Shown here one piece after another: positions 51,143-60,253 of a stretch of DNA of 64,000 nt (its first letter is position 1; each line of letters opens with the position of its first letter). Origin of the DNA: Algicoccus sp048820935 (GTDB lineage: Bacteria; Pseudomonadota; Gammaproteobacteria; Burkholderiales; Burkholderiaceae_B); contig NZ_JBMERD010000008.1 in assembly GCF_048820935.1 (NCBI RefSeq), positions 62,001-126,000 on the forward strand, in the 5' to 3' direction. The notes below the pieces were generated by a model that was not told the DNA's origin, did not search any database, and saw nothing but the letters and a program-made list of their open reading frames with translations. The translations under genes were made by a program, and so were the position numbers.

Positions 51143-51997
51143 TTGGAATACTTACCCTTTGACACCAATTTAAAGCCAGCTCGAGCAAAGCTTCCCAGAG
51201 GCACCTGTGATTGCCATTTTCACTTCTTTCAGGATTTTGATCGATTCGCACTCGCAAAGACGGCCGTTTATAAGCCGACACCGGCCACGATCGAAGACTA
51301 TAGAAAAATGGCCCACGCGTATGGGATTGACCGTGGCGTTTTGGTTCATCCCAGTGTGTACGGTTCTGATCATTCAAGCTATGAGGTTTTTATGGCTGAA
51401 AATCAGGACTGGTTACGTGGTGTGGCGGTATTGCCTGCGGATGTCGATGAACAAACGGTTGCTCGTTTGGATGCATTAGGTACACGAGGTACCCGCATTA
51501 ATCGTAGTTTTGCAAACGGGCCCAGCGATCGAGAAATCGAAAATATCATTCAGAAAGTCAAACCATTTTCGTGGCACGTTCAGCTTTTTGCACCGTTAGT
51601 GCAAGAGGCCGGCTTGTTAAAGCGTATTGCAGACCAGGACGTGGTGGTCGTTGTTGATCATCTGGGTCACACGTCTAGCTCAGAGCTTTTGGCCAGTCAT
51701 GAGTTTGCAACACTCACGGAATTGATGCGTCAAGGTCAAGCTTGGGTCAAGCTTTCTGCACCTTATCGTTCCTCGGAACAGATGCCTGATTACGCTGATT
51801 TGCGGCCTTTGGTTGATGCTTTGTTGAAAGCGAACCCCGATCGACTTGTTTGGGGAACGGATTGGCCACACCCCCACATTACGTCGATGCCTAACGATGG
51901 TGATCTGGTTGATTTGCTGTTTGATTGGCTACCTGATGAGTCTTTGCGACAAAAAGTATTGGTCGACAACCCAACTCAGTTGTATTGGGATGCGTAA
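51143..51997 (+). CDS. Amidohydrolase family protein (2-pyrone-4,6-dicarboxylate lactonase-like)
   Basis: Encodes 284 residues, the size of PDC lactonases (LigI). The first motif is CDCHFHFF (Asp-x-His-x-His) near 24-31; VVVDHLGHT near 168 and VWGTDWPHPH near 233 hold the later metal and catalytic residues. It probably opens a lactone or related ring product. The start is TTG 51143 with GAGGAAA upstream; no ATG gives the full N-terminus. It lies 260 bases after the dehydrogenase, in which no gene was found. Confidence 0.85.
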   Translation: MEYLPFDTNLKPARAKLPRGTCDCHFHFFQDFDRFALAKTAVYKPTPATIEDYRKMAHAYGIDRGVLVHPSVYGSDHSSYEVFMAENQDWLRGVAVLPADVDEQTVARLDALGTRGTRINRSFANGPSDREIENIIQKVKPFSWHVQLFAPLVQEAGLLKRIADQDVVVVVDHLGHTSSSELLASHEFATLTELMRQGQAWVKLSAPYRSSEQMPDYADLRPLVDALLKANPDRLVWGTDWPHPHITSMPNDGDLVDLLFDWLPDESLRQKVLVDNPTQLYWDA

Positions 51998-52111
51998 ATT
52001 AACACGGTGTGTTTGAGTGGCTAGTTCACGGCAACTTATTCACGCAGCGTTATGGATAGAAGATATCCAGTTTTATTTTATAAAAAATAATTTTTATCTC
52101 AGGAGACAAAA

Positions 52112-53110
52112 ATGAAATTACTACCTAAGCTTTTAGCAGTTGCTGCAACCTGTTGTGTCGTCGGCATTTATACGGGGGCCAATGCGCAAACCAAAATCCC
52201 CCTGAAATTAGGCTGGACGACGACGGATGCGCAAACGGACCCTTATGCAATTGGAGCACGTGCTTTTGCGCAGGCTTTGAGTGAAGATCCGAACGGTAAA
52301 GTGTTTGATGTTCAGTTCTACCCTAATCGTCAGTTAGGCGATGAAAAAGCATTACTTGAAGGTCTCAGAATGGGTACCGCGCAAGCTGGGCTTATTACCA
52401 ATGCAGTTACCTCTCAGATTGAGCCAGCTTTTCTCTTAAATGATCTGCCGTTTTTGTATAGTTCATCCGATCAGGCTTATGAAGTGCTAGACGGGGAAAT
52501 TGGTCAAATACTTGCTGACAAAATTAGTTCTAAAGGAATTACCCTCATGGGTTATATGGGTGGTGGATTCCGAAACATGATTAATAATGTGCGTCCGGTT
52601 AGTACGCCCGAAGACGTTGCTGGTGCAAAGTATCGCGTGATGCAAAGCCCGATCTATATCGGGATGTACGAGGCGTTAGGTGGTAACCCAGTGCCCATGG
52701 CTTGGAGCGAAACCTACACAGCAGTTCAGCAAGGTGCGCTCGATGGTTTGGAAATTCCCCTGTCTGTCATTGATTCCACAAAATCTTACGAGATCGCCAA
52801 ATATCTCTCACTCACGAACCACACTTTCTCTGTCATTGAACTTTTGTTTAATAAACGCTGGTTAGACAAGTTGACACCTGCGCAACAGGAGGCGATTGCC
52901 AAAGCGTCCAAAGTGGCAGTTGAAAAGCAACGAGTGGCCAGTGAAGAGAACGCGAATCAGTTAGTGACTGTACTGGCAGATAAAGGCATGGTTGTCAATG
53001 AAGTTGCGAGCATGGATCAGTTCCGTGACAAAGTGAAACCAGTCTATGAGCAGTTCCGCCCGCAAATTGGAGCGGATCTTCTTGACAAGGCTTTAACGAG
53101 AGTTCAGTAA
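52112..53110 (+). CDS. TRAP transporter substrate-binding protein (DctP family)
   Basis: Encodes 332 residues, periplasmic, with a signal peptide cleaved near ANA-Q at 25. Family blocks: GARAFAQALSEDPNGKVFDV near 46, PNRQLGDEKALLEGLRMGTA near 70, and the C-terminal half with AKYRVMQSPIYIGMYEALGG, whose Arg binds the substrate carboxylate. It captures the carboxylate for DctQM, whose genes follow at once. AGGAG precedes the ATG. Confidence 0.95.
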   Translation: MKLLPKLLAVAATCCVVGIYTGANAQTKIPLKLGWTTTDAQTDPYAIGARAFAQALSEDPNGKVFDVQFYPNRQLGDEKALLEGLRMGTAQAGLITNAVTSQIEPAFLLNDLPFLYSSSDQAYEVLDGEIGQILADKISSKGITLMGYMGGGFRNMINNVRPVSTPEDVAGAKYRVMQSPIYIGMYEALGGNPVPMAWSETYTAVQQGALDGLEIPLSVIDSTKSYEIAKYLSLTNHTFSVIELLFNKRWLDKLTPAQQEAIAKASKVAVEKQRVASEENANQLVTVLADKGMVVNEVASMDQFRDKVKPVYEQFRPQIGADLLDKALTRVQ

Positions 53111-53626
53111 ATGTTAGGGCGCCTTTCATTCATTCACGCAATGCTGCGCCGATTGAATACAGCGATCACTTTGCTGGTTAAGTGGGTGGTCGTTGTACTT
53201 GCTCTGGGGATGGCGTTTTGTATCTTGTTTCAGATCATCATGCGATATGTTTTTAACAATCCGCCTGTCTGGACCGAGGAACTGGCCTTATTGCTTTTTA
53301 GCTGGAGCATGTTGTTGATGCTTGCCGTGGGCGTCAGAGAGGCATTTCATGTCCGCATGGATTTGTTTCTGGCCTGGCTGCCTAAAACTGGCAGCCAGGT
53401 GATAGAGCGCATCATTGATTTTGCCATTGCCGCATTTGGTGGGTTCCTAGCTTGGTCTGGGGCTGAGTACATGGAGATGATGGCTGGCTCAACATCGGCA
53501 GCAATTGCTTATCCGATTAATGTGTTGTACGCCGTTGCACCAGTCTGTGGCGTGATGGTGTTTCTTTTTAGTCTTGAATTGTTGCTTGATCCGAAACGAT
53601 TTGAGAGACAGGAGGATGCATCATGA
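53111..53626 (+). CDS. TRAP transporter small permease (DctQ family)
   Basis: Encodes 171 residues with four membrane helices (about 18-40, 55-75, 98-118 and 136-157). The pattern RYVFNNPPVWTEELALLLFS is diagnostic. Its ATG directly follows the DctP stop codon with no spacer. It ends in an ATGA overlap with DctM. Confidence 0.93.
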   Translation: MLGRLSFIHAMLRRLNTAITLLVKWVVVVLALGMAFCILFQIIMRYVFNNPPVWTEELALLLFSWSMLLMLAVGVREAFHVRMDLFLAWLPKTGSQVIERIIDFAIAAFGGFLAWSGAEYMEMMAGSTSAAIAYPINVLYAVAPVCGVMVFLFSLELLLDPKRFERQEDAS

Positions 53627-54894
53627 GTGATGTGATCTGGGTCCTGACGATAAGTTTCACATTGCTCGTGATTCTTGGTTTTCCGTTTGTTTTTGCAATT
53701 GGTATCACGGTTGTTCTAGCACTGATTGTGGCTGATTTGTCCATCATGCTGCTGCCACAAACCTTGGTTGCCAGCTCTCAGTCATTTAGCCTCTTAGGCA
53801 TTCCGTTTTTCATGTTAGCGGGCGAGTTGATGCTTCAAGGCGGTTTATCACGGCGCTTAATTGCTGTGGCAGATGTATTTGTACGGCATTTGCTCGGTGG
53901 GCTTGGGCATGTGACAGTCGTTGCATCCTGTATTTTTGCATCAATATCAGGATCTGCACCAGCCACCACTGCGGCCATTGGTTCTGCCATGATTCCTGCA
54001 ATGGCTCAGCGAGGCTATTCAAAAGCTTATGCCACTTCACTCGTTGTCAGTACCGGCGTATTGGCACCGCTCATCCCACCTTCGATTGCTTTCATCATCT
54101 GGGGTGTGATTGCAGAACAATCGATTGCCACATTGTTTCTTGCAGGCATTGTGCCGGGGCTGGCATTGGCAGTTGGGCTCTCAAGCCTAGTCGCTTGGCG
54201 GGCTCATCGTGAAAACATTCCGCGACTAAAGCGTGCATCTTTTGCTGAGGTTAGGGTTGCTTTTAGAGAAGGTATTTGGGCGCTACTTGCACCGGTGCTG
54301 GTTTTGGGGGGAATCTATGGCGGTATTTTTACGCCAACAGAGTCAGCCGCAGTCGCTTGCCTTTACAGCTTTGTCATTGGCGTATTTGTCGAGAAAAAAC
54401 TCAAACTTCGTGACGTGCCGGCCGTGATTTTGCAAGCCATGAAAATCAGTGCAGTGGTGATGGCGGTCGTGGCAGTTTCTGGTGGTTTGGGTGTGATTGT
54501 GGCGCAAGAGCAGTTAGCCACAAAATTCGCAGCGTTTCTGTCAGCAACCGTCTCTGAGAAATGGATGATGTTGCTGTTACTGAATCTGGGCTTTTTCTTA
54601 TTAGCTGCTGTGATGGATGAAGTGGCTTTGATGCTGATTTTTGGTCCTTTGCTGATCGCGATTGGCAATCAGTTCGGGATTGATCCCATCCATTTTGGCG
54701 CAATGATTGTGACCAACGTTGCGATTGGAATGGCCACACCACCCGTCGGATATTGTCTGTTCGTCGGTGCATCGGTCAGCGGGGAAAGCCTTTGGTCAAT
54801 TTCTAAAGCGATCTGGCCGCAGATTCTCGTCATGCTCATTGTTTTGATGCTGGTCACCTATTGGCCAAATTTTTCTTTATTTTTCATTAAGTAA
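53623..54894 (+). CDS. TRAP transporter large permease (DctM family)
   Basis: Encodes 423 residues with about 12 membrane helices. It is the sodium-coupled channel of the TRAP system. The pattern LGIPFFMLAGELMLQGGLSR near 50, SGSAPATTAAIGSAMIPAM near 108 and STGVLAPLIPPSIAFIIWG near 141 are typical. The set DctP-Q-M is complete and intact, so it can import its carboxylate by itself. Confidence 0.95.
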   Translation: MSDVIWVLTISFTLLVILGFPFVFAIGITVVLALIVADLSIMLLPQTLVASSQSFSLLGIPFFMLAGELMLQGGLSRRLIAVADVFVRHLLGGLGHVTVVASCIFASISGSAPATTAAIGSAMIPAMAQRGYSKAYATSLVVSTGVLAPLIPPSIAFIIWGVIAEQSIATLFLAGIVPGLALAVGLSSLVAWRAHRENIPRLKRASFAEVRVAFREGIWALLAPVLVLGGIYGGIFTPTESAAVACLYSFVIGVFVEKKLKLRDVPAVILQAMKISAVVMAVVAVSGGLGVIVAQEQLATKFAAFLSATVSEKWMMLLLLNLGFFLLAAVMDEVALMLIFGPLLIAIGNQFGIDPIHFGAMIVTNVAIGMATPPVGYCLFVGASVSGESLWSISKAIWPQILVMLIVLMLVTYWPNFSLFFIK

Positions 54895-55021
54895 GACACC
54901 GTACTGTGATGATTCGCATCAGGCTGCGTTGTTTATTTAAAACGGATGTGCCGGAACTGCCAAGTCTATTGAGTTAATTATCCGTACAACATAATGCATT
55001 TTTAATATTTGGAGATACACC

Positions 55022-55795
55022 ATGAATAAGATGAACACCGATAATGTTCGAGATCTGGTTTCTGAGGCAGAGTGGCAAGCGCGCGTTGAGCTGGCAGCTT
55101 GTTATCGGTTGATGCCAATGTTTGGTATGAGCGATCTCGTCTATAACCACATCACTTCGCGCATCCCAGGCGAAGAAGGGCGCATCCTCATCAATGCATT
55201 TGGATTAATGTATGAAGAAATTACAGCATCCAATCTGATCACAATTAATGTTGAAGGCGATGTGTTACTCAACCCGAACGAAGACTACGAAGTCAACCGC
55301 GCCGGCTACGTGATTCATAGCGCTGTCCATGGTGCCCGTCATGATGTTGGATGTGTTATTCACACCCATTCACGGGCTGGTATGGCAGTGTCTGCGCTTA
55401 AGTGTGGCTTGCTACCTCTGACGCAAACAGCCATGCGTTTTGCAGGCAGTATGACTTATCACGATTACGAGGGACCAGCTGTTGACCTTGATGAGCGTGC
55501 GCGTCTTGTCGCGGACTTGGGCGAAAACGATGTCATGATTTTACGTAATCACGGTCTTTTGGTTGCTGCGCCCAACGTACCTGAAGCGTTTAACAAAATC
55601 TATTGGTTAGAAATGGCGTGCAAAGCGCAAATTGATGCCATGTCCTGCAATACAGAGCTGAACTTTCCTGATCCGGAGGTCATTGAGAGAACGGTTCATC
55701 TGTATAAGCCCGAGACTCGCAGACCTTATGGCCTGATGGAATGGCCTGCGATGTTGCGTATGTTGGATCGTCGTGATGCGTCGTACCGAAATTAA
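55022..55795 (+). CDS. Class II aldolase/adducin family protein
   Basis: Encodes 257 residues. Zn ligands are the two His in CVIHTHSRAGMAVSAL (near 113-119) and one in LRNHGLLVAAP near 181. The Zn-bound enolate mechanism gives C-C cleavage of a hydroxy-keto acid, or a decarboxylation in some members. It follows the TRAP genes after 127 bases. GGAG precedes the ATG. Probably the last enzyme of the cluster. Confidence 0.9.
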   Translation: MNKMNTDNVRDLVSEAEWQARVELAACYRLMPMFGMSDLVYNHITSRIPGEEGRILINAFGLMYEEITASNLITINVEGDVLLNPNEDYEVNRAGYVIHSAVHGARHDVGCVIHTHSRAGMAVSALKCGLLPLTQTAMRFAGSMTYHDYEGPAVDLDERARLVADLGENDVMILRNHGLLVAAPNVPEAFNKIYWLEMACKAQIDAMSCNTELNFPDPEVIERTVHLYKPETRRPYGLMEWPAMLRMLDRRDASYRN

Positions 55796-55815
55796 GATTT
55801 TGTAAGCGTTTATTC

Positions 55816-55843
55816 GGCAGCTTCTATTCCAGTAGGAGCTGCC
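55816..55843 (+). terminator. Terminator after the aldolase
   Basis: GGCAGCT (55816-55822) pairs with AGCTGCC (55837-55843); CTA and TAG inside extend the stem. It is followed by ACTTATGTTTT. It closes the catabolic cluster. Confidence 0.55.
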
Positions 55844-55852
55844 ACTTATGTT

Positions 55853-56818
55853 TTGAAGAACCGGAATCGACTGAGTCGCATGCGCCAAAACCCCATATCT
55901 CCCGTCTATCCACAGCCTTTCTGGATCAGACGTTTATATAAACACACCCAAAAACACCGCAAGCATCTTGCTCTGCTGATCGGTGCGTTCTGTGTGTTGT
56001 TGCTGCTTTGGGTTTTTGCATGGCTTAATCCCCTAGAAAACCGAAGAGAAGTGACCAGCTTGGCGTTGTTAGGAGGTCTGGCCGGATTTGTCAGTACAAC
56101 GTTGGGCGCCATCCCTGCTTTATTAATCAAAAAACTTCAGCAACGAACCGAAGATGTCATGCTGGGCGCTGCCGCGGGGATGATGCTTGCAGCCACATCG
56201 TTTTCGCTCATTCTTCCAGGGCTTGAAGCAGGCATAAACCTAACAGGACATATGGTTTGGTCAGCCACCCTTGTCGTGACTGGGATGACAATTGGTGTGC
56301 TTCTCATGCTTGGTTTAGAGGCTTTAACACCACACGAGCATTTCAAGCTCGGCCCCTGTGGTCCTGGGCATGAGCGTTATGCGCGGGTCTGGTTGTTCGT
56401 ATTTGCAATAGCCTTACATAATTTGCCAGAAGGCATGGCAGTTGGTTTTGGGTTTTCTCGGGGTGATTTGACCGTTGGAATTCCATTAACCTTGGCGATT
56501 TCATTACAAAACCTACCTGAAGGCCTTGCGGTTGCAATGGCGCTTCGAACTGTGGGCGCTAGTCGCTGGACTGCGCTTTGGATTACGGCTGCGACTGGAC
56601 TTTTAGAGCCATTGGGTGCGCTTATCGGCGTGAGCCTTGTGGGAGGTTCTGCCTTTGCATACCCAGTTGGCCTCGGGTTGGCTGCGGGTGCCATGATATT
56701 TGTCGTTTCTCATGAAGTGATTCCAGAAACGCACCGCAATAACCATCAGACTCCGGCTACTTTGGGATTGATGGGTGGATTTGCACTCATGCTGGTGCTA
56801 GATAGCATCTTGATTTGA
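55853..56818 (+). CDS. ZIP family metal transporter
   Basis: Encodes up to 321 residues with about eight membrane helices. The ZIP metal-binding helices are AIALHNLPEGMAVGFGFSRG and ISLQNLPEGLAVAMALRT, the second with Gln in place of His. Family members carry Zn, Fe or Mn into the cytoplasm. The N-terminal 40 residues are basic and polar. The frame starts at TTG 55853; ATG 55880 is an alternative, and neither has a good ribosome site. Not linked to its neighbours in function. Confidence 0.85.
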   Translation: MKNRNRLSRMRQNPISPVYPQPFWIRRLYKHTQKHRKHLALLIGAFCVLLLLWVFAWLNPLENRREVTSLALLGGLAGFVSTTLGAIPALLIKKLQQRTEDVMLGAAAGMMLAATSFSLILPGLEAGINLTGHMVWSATLVVTGMTIGVLLMLGLEALTPHEHFKLGPCGPGHERYARVWLFVFAIALHNLPEGMAVGFGFSRGDLTVGIPLTLAISLQNLPEGLAVAMALRTVGASRWTALWITAATGLLEPLGALIGVSLVGGSAFAYPVGLGLAAGAMIFVVSHEVIPETHRNNHQTPATLGLMGGFALMLVLDSILI

Positions 56819-56945
56819 TCGGTTTTCAATAGATTGATGTGGTGTGTCTAAGTAGGCTTGATCGTGCAATTGCGCGTCTACGTGACTATCGTATGTCAGC
56901 ATAAGTCTGCCAAATATTTTAATATAAAGTGTTGTTTTACTCCAT

Positions 56946-57064
56946 AAAACTTCCCGATCGGGAAGTTTTATGCCTAAGTTTGAGTTTTTTGATAAATATT
57001 TCCCGATCAGGAAATATTGCTTGATTCATTCTTTAAGTTGATCGATAATTTCCCGATCGGGAAA
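56946..57064. promoter_or_regulatory. Three TTCCCGATCGGGAA-type operators before hipB
   Basis: Site 1 is a perfect 24-bp palindrome (56946-56969, AAAACTTCCCGA / TCGGGAAGTTTT). Site 2 (56995-57018) has the same core with one mismatch. Site 3 (57049-57064) is a perfect 16-bp dyad that ends 7 bases before the hipB ATG and overlaps its ribosome site. Centres are 49 and 50 bases apart. Such repeated dyads are the operators of HipB repressors. The rest of the gap 56819-56945 holds no gene. Confidence 0.8.
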
Positions 57065-57071
57065 AAAATTA

Positions 57072-57323
57072 ATGATGACCTCCATTCGAACGACAAAGCA
57101 ACTTGGTGACGCATTACGTGCCGCACGCAAGCAATTGAGCTTGACGCAGCCACAGCTTGCACTGGCTGCGGGTGTTGGTGTGCGCTTTATTGTTGATCTA
57201 GAAGCAGGCAAACCTACATTGCGTTTAGAAAACGTAATGCGCGTGATTGATGTATTGGGTGGAACGTTACAGATCATTGACCTGCCATCGGATACATCTA
57301 AGAATTTCTCTAGAGGCAAATAG
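57072..57323 (+). CDS. hipB: HipB-like antitoxin / XRE family repressor
   Basis: Encodes 83 residues (or 82 from the next ATG). The helix-turn-helix is at about 12-66 (LGDALRAARKQLSLTQPQLA, then GVGVRFIVDLEAGKPTLRLE). It has a C-terminal strand typical of Y4mF-type HipB proteins. It binds the three upstream dyads, holds HipA in check and represses its own operon. The hipA ATG is one base after its stop. Confidence 0.9.
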   Translation: MMTSIRTTKQLGDALRAARKQLSLTQPQLALAAGVGVRFIVDLEAGKPTLRLENVMRVIDVLGGTLQIIDLPSDTSKNFSRGK

Positions 57324-57324
57324 C

Positions 57325-58620
57325 ATGGCGCGTGAACTTGATGTTTGGCTGTGCAATCAAAAGATTGGTGTTTTATCCCTTATCGATGGACGGTTGTCTT
57401 TTTGTTACACGCCGGTTTGGCTTTTGCGGGCTGATGCAATTCCTTTATCTAGCTCTTTGCCGTTACAGGTAGATCCGTTTGACGATCAGCATACCCGCCC
57501 CTTTTTTTCAGGGTTGTTACCGGAAGGGCAATTAAGACGCATCATTGCTCAGAAATTTCAAGTGTCGCGTCAGAATGATTTTGCGTTGCTTGATCACATC
57601 GGTGGAGAGTGCGCTGGTGCTATCACCTTATTGAGACCAGGGGAGTTAATCACTCAATCCCAGAATGAACAAGATATTCAATGGTTAAACGATGAGGAAA
57701 TTGTTGCACTGCTGGCGGAACTGCCTCATCGACCAATGTTGGCTGGTCGAGATGGTCTGCGGCTTTCACTAGCGGGTGCGCAAGATAAGCTACCTGTGGT
57801 TTTTGATGGTGAACGGATCGGCCTACCAAAAAATGGAGCACCCAGCACGCATATTTTGAAACCGGCTATTCGCGCTTTAACGGATACGGTGATCAATGAA
57901 GGTTTTTGTCTGGCACTGGCTGATGCCATGAAACTCAAACCAGCGAGATCTCAGATGCGAATCGTACAAGGACAGAGGTTTCTTTTGATTGAGCGTTACG
58001 ATCGGGTGATTAATGAGCAAGGCCAGCTGCAACGTTTACATCAAGAAGATTTTTGTCAGGCGTTAGGTGTGGTACCTGAAATGAAATACCAGAACGAAGG
58101 GGGTCCGAATCTGGCGCAGTGTTTTGAACTGATCCAACGTCTTACACGCCCGAGTGCGCCACATATTTTACGCATGTTGGATTATGTGATCTTTAACGCT
58201 TTGGTTGGCAATAACGATGCGCATGCTAAGAATTTTTCACTGCTTTATGAAGGGAAGTCCCCTGTTTTAGCACCTTTTTATGATGTGCTTTCAACAGTGG
58301 TCTATCCGAACCTGACACCGAAAATGGCGATGATGATTGGTGGTAAATACAAGTTTAGTGAAGTACAAACGCGGCACTGGGATCGGTTTCTGGAAACATT
58401 AGGTCTCAATGTGGCTCAAGGTAGAGCTCGGATTCTGACCTTGGCAAAATCGATGCCGGCTATTGCGCGTGATCTTAAGTTTGATGTATCGCGCGGTTTT
58501 GCTAACTATGATGTAGTGGATCAAATTGTGGCCGTGATCGAACAACGTTGTGCCTTAACTGAAAGAAGACTGACGTCACTTTCTGTCGATTTAAAGGATG
58601 AGTCCGGGGCATCTATTTAA
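57325..58620 (+). CDS. hipA: HipA-like serine/threonine kinase toxin
   Basis: Encodes 431 residues, the size of HipA. The N-terminal HipA subdomain (RELDVWLCNQKIGVLSLIDG) is followed by the kinase core. SLAGAQDKLPV is the ATP-binding loop, LIERYDR a family block, NALVGNNDAHAKNFSLLYEG holds the catalytic Asp with Asn, and LAPFYDVLST the Mg-binding Asp. In E. coli HipA phosphorylates glutamyl-tRNA synthetase and causes persistence. All active-site segments look intact. Start ATG 57325 with AGAGG upstream. Confidence 0.92.
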   Translation: MARELDVWLCNQKIGVLSLIDGRLSFCYTPVWLLRADAIPLSSSLPLQVDPFDDQHTRPFFSGLLPEGQLRRIIAQKFQVSRQNDFALLDHIGGECAGAITLLRPGELITQSQNEQDIQWLNDEEIVALLAELPHRPMLAGRDGLRLSLAGAQDKLPVVFDGERIGLPKNGAPSTHILKPAIRALTDTVINEGFCLALADAMKLKPARSQMRIVQGQRFLLIERYDRVINEQGQLQRLHQEDFCQALGVVPEMKYQNEGGPNLAQCFELIQRLTRPSAPHILRMLDYVIFNALVGNNDAHAKNFSLLYEGKSPVLAPFYDVLSTVVYPNLTPKMAMMIGGKYKFSEVQTRHWDRFLETLGLNVAQGRARILTLAKSMPAIARDLKFDVSRGFANYDVVDQIVAVIEQRCALTERRLTSLSVDLKDESGASI

Positions 58621-58720
58621 TTGCCGATTGTATTTGACGCTTGTTACAGCAACTAACAAACCAACCGCGCTGACATCACTAAGATTCGTAGGCCGTCGGA
58701 TTGTTATGATCTAGCAAACC

Positions 58721-58766
58721 ATCCTGAGCCTGCTGTTATGCTGAAATTCGGATAAGCACTCAGGAT
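58721..58766. promoter_or_regulatory. Inverted repeat upstream of jetA
   Basis: ATCCTGAG (58721-58728) and CTCAGGAT (58759-58766) are exact inverted repeats 30 bases apart, ending 26 bases before the jetA ATG. They may be a regulator site for the Wadjet operon. No promoter boxes were assigned with confidence in 58621-58792. Confidence 0.3.
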
Positions 58767-58792
58767 AAACACAGCTATTATTCGAATTTGGT

Positions 58793-60253
58793 ATGAAAGC
58801 AGACAAAGCCATCGCAACCTATCAACGTCTACGAACGCAGCCTTTGTGGCGTTTGCTTGCTTCGGCTCATGGACCCATCGTCATTGGTCTATTACAGACC
58901 CATCTTTATGAAAACGAACGTAATCTGCCCGCCTCTATTTTTCATGAGCGAATTGCACGGGCATTGGAAGAATTGCGCGCCCAAGGGGAAGACTTTCCGC
59001 AGACAGCACAAGCGTATGTTGCGAGCTGGTTGGTTGATGGTTACCTAGAAAGACGCTTTCCGCCGGGTTCTACAGAAGAAGAGTATGAGTTGTCCACGGC
59101 TGCAGTCGAAGCGATTCGGTTTGTTTCCGGTCTAGAACAACCACATTCGGCCGCGACTGAAAGCCGATTAACTTTAGTGATTGAGGCGTTGTCTCGGCTT
59201 GCAGAGGATACAGATACCGACAAGTTTCGTCGTGTCGATCGACTGATGGCTGAACGTGCTCGTATCGATAAAGAAATCGATGCCATCGAACAGGGTCAAA
59301 TGCGGGTATTGCCGCATTCCACTGCGCTTGAGCGTACGCGTGAGATCATTACATTGGCCGATGACCTTGCGGGTGATTTTCGGCGTGTTCGTGATCAGTT
59401 TGATCAGCTCAACCGTAATCTACGTGAGCGAATTATGGACAGTGATGGCAATCGAGGAGAGGTGCTGGATTCTCTGTTTTCTGGAATTGATCTCATTGCC
59501 GAAAGTGACGCAGGCAGAACTTTCTCGGCTTTCTGGCGATTGCTGACGGATCCGGAGCAGGCGGCAACGCTCGACCAGGCCCTTGATAACGTCATGTCGC
59601 GTACGTTTGTTGATCAGCTTGATATGAAGGAGCGACGTTTTTTGTTGCGATTGACGCGAACGCTTCTTGAGCAAGGTGGGATGGTTCATGATGTGTTGCA
59701 AACTTTTGCACGCAGTTTGAAGCATTTTGTGGAAAGTCGTGAATACTTGGAGCAGCGTCGATTGAATCGAGTGCTCAGAGAGGCACAGCGTGCAGCACTG
59801 ACCTTAAAAGATGAAATCAGGGTCACCGAAACATTGCAGTACACATTAGAACTGACAGGTAGTCGCTTGCGATCTTTGTCTCAATGGGTGTTGCATGATC
59901 CTTCTTTGCAAGCGGCGCCCAGTCAAATGATGCAAGGTGAAGCGGCACCTATTGACCTAGAGTCGGTCAGTGACTTGATTGCGCATTCAGAGATCGATTT
60001 TCGGACTTTAAAACTGAATGTGGTAGCGGTGTTGGAAAAACGTTCGCAGGCCTCAATTGGGGACGTATTGGATCAATATCCAGCGGCTCAGGGTTTAGGG
60101 AGTGTGGTCGGTTTGTTGGCACTCGGTAGTCGACATGGATTGAAATCGGATGGGCAAGAAATGGTGAGCTGGATTGGAGACGATGAGGTGCATCGAAGTG
60201 CCAGAATTCCGAAAGTTTTCTTTTTGAAGGAGCGTGTGCATGAGCTGGTCTGA
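58793..60253 (+). CDS. jetA: Wadjet anti-plasmid system protein JetA (DUF3375)
   Basis: Encodes 486 residues. The family is DUF3375, the kleisin-like subunit of the SMC complex JetABC. It opens with the winged-helix part LLASAHGPIVIGLLQTHLYE and has long helical stretches (about 160-220 and 300-370, coiled-coil like), then a C-terminal winged-helix part (SIGDVLDQYPAAQGLGSVVG). Wadjet senses and cleaves circular plasmid DNA by loop extrusion. First of the operon; its end overlaps jetB by 14 bases. Confidence 0.9.
   Translation: MKADKAIATYQRLRTQPLWRLLASAHGPIVIGLLQTHLYENERNLPASIFHERIARALEELRAQGEDFPQTAQAYVASWLVDGYLERRFPPGSTEEEYELSTAAVEAIRFVSGLEQPHSAATESRLTLVIEALSRLAEDTDTDKFRRVDRLMAERARIDKEIDAIEQGQMRVLPHSTALERTREIITLADDLAGDFRRVRDQFDQLNRNLRERIMDSDGNRGEVLDSLFSGIDLIAESDAGRTFSAFWRLLTDPEQAATLDQALDNVMSRTFVDQLDMKERRFLLRLTRTLLEQGGMVHDVLQTFARSLKHFVESREYLEQRRLNRVLREAQRAALTLKDEIRVTETLQYTLELTGSRLRSLSQWVLHDPSLQAAPSQMMQGEAAPIDLESVSDLIAHSEIDFRTLKLNVVAVLEKRSQASIGDVLDQYPAAQGLGSVVGLLALGSRHGLKSDGQEMVSWIGDDEVHRSARIPKVFFLKERVHELV

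Noticed and set aside
56946..57064. Short CRISPR-like array
   Set aside because: The repeats are palindromic operators of 16-24 bp with only three copies, one degenerate, directly before a HipB gene; spacers and cas genes are absent.
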